A DNA stretch of 21,850 bases from Promethearchaeota archaeon (GTDB lineage Archaea > Asgardarchaeota > Lokiarchaeia > Sigynarchaeales > SOKP01), in NCBI GenBank assembly GCA_016839635.1, contig JAEOTV010000065.1:1-21850 (forward strand), given 5' to 3'. Position 1 is the stretch's first letter. Each line of letters opens with the position of its first letter. The notes under the pieces are model-generated. The model searched no databases and was not told where the DNA came from. It was given only the letters and a program-made list of their open reading frames with translations. The position numbers were made by a program, and so were the translations under genes. Below, in pieces: positions 16,509 to 21,850 of the stretch.

Positions 16509-17963
16509 ATGGTCGAGTTTAATCCAAGAATTATAAGTAAAGAGGAGCTAAGAGCAATCTCAGCTGGCGTAAATGAGGAAGAATTATTATTATTTGATAA
16601 GCATTTATTAGCCAACTATTATGATGAAAATGTTCTAATTGAAGCTAAGGAACCAGGATCTCCATGGGTTATTGTAAAGAATTTTAAAACGGGAGAAATC
16701 TCCGAAAAACTAGATTGTACTGCTCAATATTGGTCATTAGCTTTAGGGTTTGCCCATCCTGATGTAAATTATGCTGTAGCTGAACAAATAAAAAGATTGA
16801 CCCATATTAAGTCTGAAGGAGTATCTCCATCTCGTGCCAAGTTTATAAATAAACTATCGGAACTATGTCCAGGTCGATTAAAAGGAGGAAGAGTTGCTAT
16901 TAATAATGAAGGTGGAAGTTTAGCGATTGAAGCTGCAATGAAGTTCACCTTAATAGCCTCAAGGACAGGAGATCATTTTTTAACATTTCGAGGGGGATAT
17001 CATGGAAATACATTAGCCACAATAACAGCATCTCAACCATTCCATACTATAACAAGATTTCGACCATTTGGAGTAGATTTCTTTACACGAGTTCCACAAC
17101 CATATTGCTATCGCTGTTTATGGAATTATAAAAATGGTTTATATGGTAAAAAAGATCCACAATGTAACCTCGAATGTTTTAATTTGGTTAAAGAGTATCT
17201 TATGGGCTTAACGTCAAGAAAATTAGCAGGTGTGATTTTAGAACCTTGGCAAGCAGCAGGGGGACATGTGCCTTTCCCACCAGATTTTCTTGTTAAATTA
17301 AGGGAAGTTTGTGATGAAGAAAAGATCTTCATCATATATGACGAATCTCAGACAGGTGTGTGGAGGACAGGCAAATATTTTACTCTTACAGAGAAATATG
17401 AAAAGGAACTTGGAATTGATGTATCTCCTGATATGATGTGCTTTACAAAAGCTATCGGTGGAGGTTTCCCATTAGGAGCTATGATTGTATCAACCAAAAT
17501 AAAAAAGAGATTTGGACCATCTGAAGATCATACAACATTTTGCAATACACCTATAGGATGTACAGCTGGACTTGCTTCAATTATGGTTATAGAAAGAGCA
17601 AAAATTGGAGAAAATTGTGAAGAAAGAGGAAAACAAATCACTAAACGATTGAAAGAATTTCAAGAAAAATATGAGGTTATAGGTGATATTCGTGGACCAG
17701 GGTTATTTATAGGAATTGAGCTAGTTAGAGATCAAAAATCAAGAAAACCTTTTACTGAGCTTATGGAAGAAATGATTCATGAAGGAGTAAGACAAGATAT
17801 TTATTTTGGTCCTAGTATGCCTTATATGAGTGGAACAGGAAAATTATTAAAGAGAAATTTAATTAAAATAAAACCTCCGCTTAACATTACTGAAGAGGAC
17901 GCCGATTTTATATGTGATAAATTTGAAAGTGTATTAAAAGATTCAATTAATAATTTGAAATAG
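16509..17963 (+). CDS. Class-III (PLP) aminotransferase
   Basis: A 484-residue fold-type I, class-III (omega/acetylornithine/GABA-type) aminotransferase. The PLP Schiff-base lysine is Lys314 in FTKAIGGGFPLG. Asp278, Glu279 and Gln281 (YDESQTGVWRTG) contact the cofactor ring. GGYHGNTLA (162-170) and NEGGSLAIEAAMK (133-145) form the cofactor pocket. The class transfers an amino group from a terminal amine (ornithine, lysine, 4-aminobutyrate and similar) to 2-oxoglutarate or pyruvate. The true substrate cannot be told from sequence alone. Residues 200-223 hold a four-cysteine insert (Cys200, 203, 219, 223; PYCYRC...CNLEC), possibly a structural zinc or cluster site and a feature I associate with some archaeal members. 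Only seven bases after its stop, the relic of another gene begins in the same direction, suggesting a former operon. Confidence 0.92.
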   Translation: MVEFNPRIISKEELRAISAGVNEEELLLFDKHLLANYYDENVLIEAKEPGSPWVIVKNFKTGEISEKLDCTAQYWSLALGFAHPDVNYAVAEQIKRLTHIKSEGVSPSRAKFINKLSELCPGRLKGGRVAINNEGGSLAIEAAMKFTLIASRTGDHFLTFRGGYHGNTLATITASQPFHTITRFRPFGVDFFTRVPQPYCYRCLWNYKNGLYGKKDPQCNLECFNLVKEYLMGLTSRKLAGVILEPWQAAGGHVPFPPDFLVKLREVCDEEKIFIIYDESQTGVWRTGKYFTLTEKYEKELGIDVSPDMMCFTKAIGGGFPLGAMIVSTKIKKRFGPSEDHTTFCNTPIGCTAGLASIMVIERAKIGENCEERGKQITKRLKEFQEKYEVIGDIRGPGLFIGIELVRDQKSRKPFTELMEEMIHEGVRQDIYFGPSMPYMSGTGKLLKRNLIKIKPPLNITEEDADFICDKFESVLKDSINNLK

Positions 17964-17970
17964 AATTAAT

Positions 17971-18060
17971 ATGAATTCAAGTCAACATGTTCTCGCTAGT
18001 ATTAACCATAAGGAACCCTATAGAGTGTCTAACATTTCAATCAGGGGTCTTCTAAAATAA
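17971..18060 (+). pseudogene. Truncated 5' end of a uroporphyrinogen-decarboxylase-family methyltransferase gene
   Basis: From ATG 17971 a 29-codon frame ends at TAA 18058. Its first twenty residues, MNSSQHVLASINHKEPYRVS, fit the well-known opening of the URO-D / MtaA-type family: M-[NT]-S-R-E-R-V-L-A-[AS]-[IL]-N-H-[KE]-E-P-D-R-V-P. Residues after ~20 no longer fit, and the sequence runs into the reversed relic at 18041-18208, so a deletion or rearrangement joined two decayed genes near 18030-18042. It starts seven bases after the aminotransferase stop, as expected for the second gene of an operon. The family includes uroporphyrinogen decarboxylase and corrinoid-dependent methyltransferases; which one is unknown. 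The call rests on a short motif, so confidence is moderate. Confidence 0.5.
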
Positions 18061-18208
18061 GTTTTAAAAATTGAATAGATCTTGGTTTAAAAGAGAATTA
18101 ATTTTTCTCATATGGAATTATCTTTATCACTGGTAAGAATTTCGCAAGATAAAGTGAGATTCCTCTAACTTCTTTATTACTAAGGAAAATCCTGATATTT
18201 TTAAATTT
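18041..18208 (-). pseudogene. Decayed paralogue of the 3' end of the LytM/M23-like gene
   Basis: 18070-18208 aligns without gaps to 19062-19200 at a constant offset of 992 bases, about 77% identical by my hand count (32 differences in 139). Read on the reverse strand it gives KFKNIRIFLSNKEVRGISLY and onward, matching the intact protein's KFDSMKFLLNDKEIRGISLY, and stays in register to a terminal TGA at 18043-18041. A nonsense codon (TAA at 18100-18098) replaces the Glu codon of KNEFAFEP, and everything upstream of ~18208 is lost. It is a dead C-terminal fragment. The HEAT-like gene lies between relic and intact copy. Confidence 0.82.
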
Positions 18209-18246
18209 GCTAACTTTTTTTAACAAATTTCAAATTATATTATTTA

Positions 18247-18867
18247 ATGTCAATAACAAAAAAAGATGCTGAAATCCAAGCAGAAAAAATAGTAAGAAGA
18301 ATACTAAAAGATGAAAAATACCTTTCTGAATTATTAAAAGGAATTATAGCTAAAGAAGATTCAGTGAGATATCCAAATGCTATCGCCTTAGAAACCCTAA
18401 GTAATGAGACTCCCAAAATTATTTATCCTGAATGGGATATATTTACTAAATTACTAAAAAGCAAAAATGCTTACCACAAATCGATTGCTATCTCAACAAT
18501 TTCAAATTTAACCACTATAGATGAACAGAATAAATTTGAAGAAATTTTTAAAGAATTTTTTAAACTTATTGATGATAAAAGTGTTATTGTTACTAGAAAG
18601 CTAGCTATTTATGCCGGAAAAATTGCTAAGGCTAAACCGTTTTTAAGATCTCAGATTACAACCATTTTATTAGGTATTGATAATACTCAACATAGTCCCA
18701 GCCGCAAAGATTTAATTAAAGGAGATATTATTGAGAGTTTCAGTGAATATTTTAAAGATATTAAGAAAAAAAATGAGATTATTGATTTTGTCAAGAATCA
18801 ATTAAAAAGTAGTAGTCCAAGCACAGTGAAGAAAGCTAAAGAGTTCCTTTCAAGATGGGAAAAATAA
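18247..18867 (+). CDS. HEAT/ARM-like helical-repeat protein
   Basis: A 206-residue, highly charged all-helical protein without catalytic motifs or membrane segments. Paired amphipathic helices recur about every 38-45 residues, for example SVRYPNAIALETLSNETPK, YHKSIAISTISNLTTID and SVIVTRKLAIYAGKIAKAK, then a last unit at 170-206. This is the look of HEAT/ARM-type superhelical scaffolds, which bind other proteins, but no partner can be named. ATG 18247 is the first start in the frame. Its promoter must lie in the 38 bases left between the relic and the start, or within the relic. The frame continues open for 51 codons beyond its TAA stop. It is convergent with the LytM/M23-like gene. Confidence 0.75.
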   Translation: MSITKKDAEIQAEKIVRRILKDEKYLSELLKGIIAKEDSVRYPNAIALETLSNETPKIIYPEWDIFTKLLKSKNAYHKSIAISTISNLTTIDEQNKFEEIFKEFFKLIDDKSVIVTRKLAIYAGKIAKAKPFLRSQITTILLGIDNTQHSPSRKDLIKGDIIESFSEYFKDIKKKNEIIDFVKNQLKSSSPSTVKKAKEFLSRWEK

Positions 18868-18894
18868 GTTAATGTTAAGAAAAATGTTTTACAA

Positions 18895-19023
18895 TTGCTT
18901 GAAATTTTCTATCCGGGCGGTGGATATGTTTGGAATATAGTCTATAATATTCTACCCGATGTACCACCACAAATTATAGTTGTAATGTTTGAAGCTATAG
19001 AAGAATTTATTAATAGCCTATAG
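18895..19023 (+). CDS. Possible 42-residue small protein or detached C-terminus, function unknown
   Basis: Immediately after the HEAT-like gene, in the same frame, 51 sense codons run from 18868 to a TAG at 19021-19023. From TTG 18895 the product would begin MLEIFYPGGGYVWNIVYN, continue through LPDVPPQ and end in an acidic helix. The composition (GGG, WN, PDVPP) is unlike translated AT-rich spacer, and its stop lies six bases from the stop of the convergent LytM/M23-like gene, as in tight coding packing. There is no convincing Shine-Dalgarno and no ATG near the start. It could be an unannotated small gene, or the tail of a longer ancestral HEAT-like protein cut off by the TAA at 18865. Confidence 0.35.
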   Translation: MLEIFYPGGGYVWNIVYNILPDVPPQIIVVMFEAIEEFINSL

Positions 19024-19029
19024 TTATTT

Positions 19030-19989
19030 CTATGAAGATTCACTAGAATTAAGTCTTAGATATTGAATGGATTTCGGTTCAAAGGCAAATTCATTTTTAT
19101 GGTATGGAATGATCTTTATCAATGGTAAGAAATTCGCTAAATAAAGGGAAATTCCTCTGATTTCCTTATCATTTAGCAAAAATTTCATACTATCAAATTT
19201 AAAAAATCCAAACTGTCTACTAGTTTCATGTAAAGTTCCAATCTTGTATTTTCCTAGATAAACTGGGAATGAACTATCATAATTGTACTCTCGCGGGAAG
19301 ATTACAGTTCCAATTTTATAGTGAGGAATTCCACCATCTAAAATGCAATTTAAATTGTTAATACTAGCCTTTACTCCATAGAATGGAAAAATTTTATGGT
19401 AAGAGTTTGTTGGTAAATAGGCAAGAATCATCTCTGGATAATTGGAATGAATCTCAACAGGAATACGGTTTGTATCTAAATCATTGAAGGAACCATCTAA
19501 TTCTTCTTCATTTCTAATTGCTAAGGAAAAATCTTTTCCACCTCGAGCACGAATAGCATCATTGGAATGTCTAAGTTCCAAATGTACGTGAGGACTTGAC
19601 CAATAAGCAAAGTATCCATTACGGATTGTTATTCCTAACGGATCTCCTACATCAATCTTATCTCCTACTCTAACATTCGGGTTAACATGCATAATTTTCC
19701 AAAGAATCTCAGAATCCCCAGGGTTACTAATTAAAATCAAATAGTCCAGATCAATACCACTAGAAAATTGAGCCTTAGGGGCTCTTAAAGTTTTAACTTT
19801 TTCGATTGTCCCTGAAACTGGACTCAGAACATCAAAATTTTCTAAACTAAGATTTTGATAAATATCAATTGCTAGACCATGCTGGTGTGCGTAATAAGGA
19901 GATGTACCTATACTAAAATGACTTGTTTTTGGTATTGATACTCTAATATCATCCATTTTAATGATATCATAAAAATCAGATATAGACAT
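19030..19989 (-). CDS. LytM/M23-fold protein, cytosolic, function unknown
   Basis: A 319-residue protein. The first ~150 residues resemble the LytM/M23 metallopeptidase fold: HQHGLAIDIY (His35, His37, Asp42), DVLSPVSGTIEKV, IMHVNPNVRVGDKIDVGDPLG with His101, and SSPHVHLELR giving the H-x-H pair His134/His136. In M23 enzymes zinc is held by a His-x3-Asp motif and the second His of H-x-H. Here the first motif is spaced His37-x4-Asp42, so metal binding is likely but not certain. M23 enzymes usually cut peptidoglycan, which archaea lack. No signal peptide or membrane segment is seen, so the substrate is probably an intracellular protein or peptide, or catalysis is lost. Residues ~165-319 form a second domain I do not recognise; a decayed copy of its end lies at 18041-18208. 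The stop nearly abuts the small frame ending at 19023. Confidence 0.75.
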   Translation of the reverse strand: MSISDFYDIIKMDDIRVSIPKTSHFSIGTSPYYAHQHGLAIDIYQNLSLENFDVLSPVSGTIEKVKTLRAPKAQFSSGIDLDYLILISNPGDSEILWKIMHVNPNVRVGDKIDVGDPLGITIRNGYFAYWSSPHVHLELRHSNDAIRARGGKDFSLAIRNEEELDGSFNDLDTNRIPVEIHSNYPEMILAYLPTNSYHKIFPFYGVKASINNLNCILDGGIPHYKIGTVIFPREYNYDSSFPVYLGKYKIGTLHETSRQFGFFKFDSMKFLLNDKEIRGISLYLANFLPLIKIIPYHKNEFAFEPKSIQYLRLNSSESS

Positions 19990-20182
19990 TTGATCGAATA
20001 AATTATATCATTTAACTTCTAATTAAGAGTCTAGGGTCAATAATTAAAATTATTATCTAAAATAGACCTGTGAGTGAATTATTTTAATTTCTTACTTTTT
20101 TTTTGAAATACTAGTTCTTAAAAATGTTTAACACTATTATCAAAATATATTTTACTTTGTAATTATTAATTCTAAACTTATT

Positions 20183-20190
20183 AGGGTGAT
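20183..20190 (+). promoter_or_regulatory. Strong Shine-Dalgarno before histidine kinase 3 without a normal start codon
   Basis: AGGGTGAT closely complements the archaeal 16S rRNA 3' end. In the kinase frame, which opens after the TAA at 20190-20192, the codons at usable distance are ATT 20193, ATA 20196 and ACT 20199; no ATG, GTG or TTG occurs before TTG 20244. Either initiation uses a non-canonical codon here, or the match is chance and the TTG is used. Confidence 0.4.
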
Positions 20191-20243
20191 AAATTATAAC
20201 TAGTCTCGAAATAAATATTTTTTCTCCTTCTGAAAGTGTAAAT

Positions 20244-21850
20244 TTGAAGAGTTTACTAAAAAATCCAGACGAAGATTTTCAAGAGATCGTTTCTTTAGTG
20301 GAAACAAAAGTAAGAGAACAAACAAAAAGAATTAAAGAATCAGAAGAAAAGCATCGCTCTCTGATTACTGCTTTAACTAATACAGGATTTGGTATAGATG
20401 TTGTAAATAGAGAATATAAAATTTTATATCAAAATCAAGTTTTAAAAGAAAAATTTGGTGATGGTGTTGGTGAAAAATGCTACGTTAAGTATATGGGTGA
20501 AAATCTCCCTTGTAAGTTTTGCCAAATGGAAGATACTTTAGAATTTAATGAAGTGAAACGAAATGAATTAAAAGGTGTAGATAGTAGAACATATGAAATA
20601 ATTTCTACTCCATTCCCTAATTCTGATGGTACAGTTGATAAAGCTCTTGAAGTAATAGTCGATATTACTGAGCGAAAACTGGTAGAAGAAAAGTTAAGAG
20701 AATCAGAAGAAAAATATAGGGGGCTCACGGAACAATCATTAATGGGCATTTTCATTTTACAGAATGGTAGATTTAAATATATTAACCAAGCAGTTTCGGA
20801 TATTATTGGTTATTCTGTTGAGGAAATGTTAAATTGGACAGAAATTGACATTGCCAAGACAATTTACAGCGAAGATTTAGAAATCATATTAAATCGTTTG
20901 AAAAGAAGTGAAGAAGGTGATTTAGACGAACATTCCAGTTCAATTTTTAGAATCATTACTAAAAGTGGTAAGTTAAAATGGATGGAGGAATACAATAAAA
21001 AAATAATTTATCAAGATAAACCCGCTAGTCTGGTAACATTGATTGATATAACTAGTAAAATTGAATCGGAACAAAAATTAAAAGAATCTGAAAACAAATA
21101 TCGTCATTTATTTTATAACCTTCCAATTAGTATATCTATCTTCGACTCAAAAGGAAATTTGGTTGAAAGTAATAAAGTCCTTATCCAAAAATTATCTGAA
21201 TATGCAGAACTAAATTTTATTGGGAAAAATTATGTAGATATAATTCCTTATTTCAAAAACTCAGATCAATTATTACGGTTATTTAAAGAAAGATTAAAAG
21301 CAATGCGTAAAGGAATAAATCTAGAACCCGTAGAATTATGTTTGGTTAGTAACAGTGGAAAAAAAGTTTGGTTACATTGGCAAAGTTCTAGACTTGAAAT
21401 AAATAATGAACTATTTTTCGAAGTAATAATTCAAGATATAACTGACCAAAAAGAAGCAGAGGAAAAGTTAAAGGAATCCGAGGAAAAATTCAGAAATATT
21501 TCCGATCAATCTCTGATAGGAATTGGAATTGTACAGGACAATATAATAAAATATGTAAACAAAAAGTTTGCAGATATTTTTGGATATACAGTAGAGGATA
21601 TGCTAAATTGGTCTCCGGAAGAATTTATGAAAACCATTCACCCAGACGATAGGGAGTTTGTTCTCGACCAAGTAAAGAAAAAACAAGCAGGTTCAGAAGA
21701 TTATTTAGAAAACTATCAATTTCAAGGCGTCACAAAATCAAGCGAAATTATCTGGATTGAGAATTATACTAAAACAATACTGTATGAAGGAAAAACCGCT
21801 GATTTTGTCGCTTTTATTGATATTACTGAACAAATAAATGCGCAACAAGA
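20244..21850 (+). CDS. Histidine kinase 3 (N-terminal part): PAS-array sensor, runs off the window
   Basis: The frame is open from 20193 to the right edge. TTG 20244 is the first conventional start, with a TATA-like ATAAATATT about 27 bases upstream. The coding look of 20193-20243 (SLEINIFSPSES) means the true start may be earlier. Four PAS domains are visible, at about 20340-20676, 20700-21060, 21070-21455 and 21480 to the end, joined by LRESEEKYR-type linkers. PAS1 has Cys79, Cys90 and Cys93 (EKCYVKYMGENLPCKFC), a C-x10-C-x2-C pattern that could hold heme, a metal or a cluster. PAS2 and PAS4 belong to the E-M-L-N-W subtype seen in kinases 1 and 2. The HisKA/HATPase core is expected beyond the window but is not seen. 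No membrane segment is visible, so it is probably soluble like its paralogues. Confidence 0.9.
   Translation, partial: MKSLLKNPDEDFQEIVSLVETKVREQTKRIKESEEKHRSLITALTNTGFGIDVVNREYKILYQNQVLKEKFGDGVGEKCYVKYMGENLPCKFCQMEDTLEFNEVKRNELKGVDSRTYEIISTPFPNSDGTVDKALEVIVDITERKLVEEKLRESEEKYRGLTEQSLMGIFILQNGRFKYINQAVSDIIGYSVEEMLNWTEIDIAKTIYSEDLEIILNRLKRSEEGDLDEHSSSIFRIITKSGKLKWMEEYNKKIIYQDKPASLVTLIDITSKIESEQKLKESENKYRHLFYNLPISISIFDSKGNLVESNKVLIQKLSEYAELNFIGKNYVDIIPYFKNSDQLLRLFKERLKAMRKGINLEPVELCLVSNSGKKVWLHWQSSRLEINNELFFEVIIQDITDQKEAEEKLKESEEKFRNISDQSLIGIGIVQDNIIKYVNKKFADIFGYTVEDMLNWSPEEFMKTIHPDDREFVLDQVKKKQAGSEDYLENYQFQGVTKSSEIIWIENYTKTILYEGKTADFVAFIDITEQINAQQ

Noticed and set aside
18865..18867. Stop-codon readthrough or recoding of the TAA between the HEAT-like gene and the open frame behind it.
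   Set aside because: Known archaeal recoding uses UAG (pyrrolysine) or UGA (selenocysteine), not UAA, and no recoding structure was visible. A separate small gene or a truncated tail is simpler.
20095..20104. Run of T residues as a transcription terminator.
   Set aside because: No forward-strand gene ends nearby; the preceding gene is on the other strand. It is probably AT-rich spacer.
1..21850. CRISPR arrays, tRNA/rRNA genes, insertion sequences or prophage genes.
   Set aside because: I scanned for regularly spaced repeats, tRNA-like ends, transposase motifs and phage genes and saw none. The only clear repeats are PAS modules and the LytM/M23 relic.

Overview
The window reads as a piece of a low-GC Asgard archaeal chromosome, most like a Lokiarchaeia genome. 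This comes from gene content and style, not from a database search. The leucyl-tRNA synthetase is archaeal-type. There is a Ras/Rab-like small GTPase with a Roadblock-like N-terminal domain. Several genes have AT-rich TATA-like boxes about 27 bases before the start codon, and TTG start codons recur. The coding regions are very AT-rich, and there are three very large cytosolic multi-PAS histidine kinases.

Layout. 1-1394 (-): a TPR protein whose 3' end lies outside the window. 1652-2875 (-): a thiolase-superfamily protein without the usual nucleophilic cysteine, divergent from a radical SAM/SPASM-type protein at 2986-3888 (+). 4056-7577 (+): histidine kinase 1 with seven PAS domains, followed by the Roadblock-like/Rab-like GTPase at 7747-8892 (+). 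8910-11804 (-): leuS, convergent with the GTPase. 12261-16409 (+): histidine kinase 2 with nine PAS domains, followed by a class-III aminotransferase at 16509-17963 (+). 17971-18208 is a small gene graveyard. It holds the first ~20 codons of what looks like a uroporphyrinogen-decarboxylase-family methyltransferase, running into a decayed copy of the 3' end of the LytM/M23-like gene that lies intact 1 kb further on. 18247-18867 (+): a HEAT-like helical-repeat protein. 18895-19023 (+): a possible 42-codon small gene. 19030-19989 (-): the intact LytM/M23-fold protein. From about 20244 (possibly 20193) to the right edge (+): histidine kinase 3, cut off after four PAS domains.

How it works together. 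The dominant theme is cytosolic signal sensing. The first two kinases have closely matching HisKA/HATPase cores, and the third has the same kind of PAS array but is cut before its core. All three carry a cysteine-rich PAS domain and share a distinctive PAS subtype with an E-[MI]-x-N-W motif. None has membrane segments, a receiver domain or a neighbouring response regulator. Kinases 1 and 2 share a 10-base upstream element at exactly the same distance (77 bases) from the start codon, which suggests co-regulation. The kinase 1-GTPase pair is the best candidate for an undescribed signalling module: a soluble redox- or ligand-sensing kinase beside a GTPase that carries its own Roadblock-like domain. 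That functional link is inference from adjacency only. I saw no rRNA, tRNA, CRISPR array or insertion sequence.
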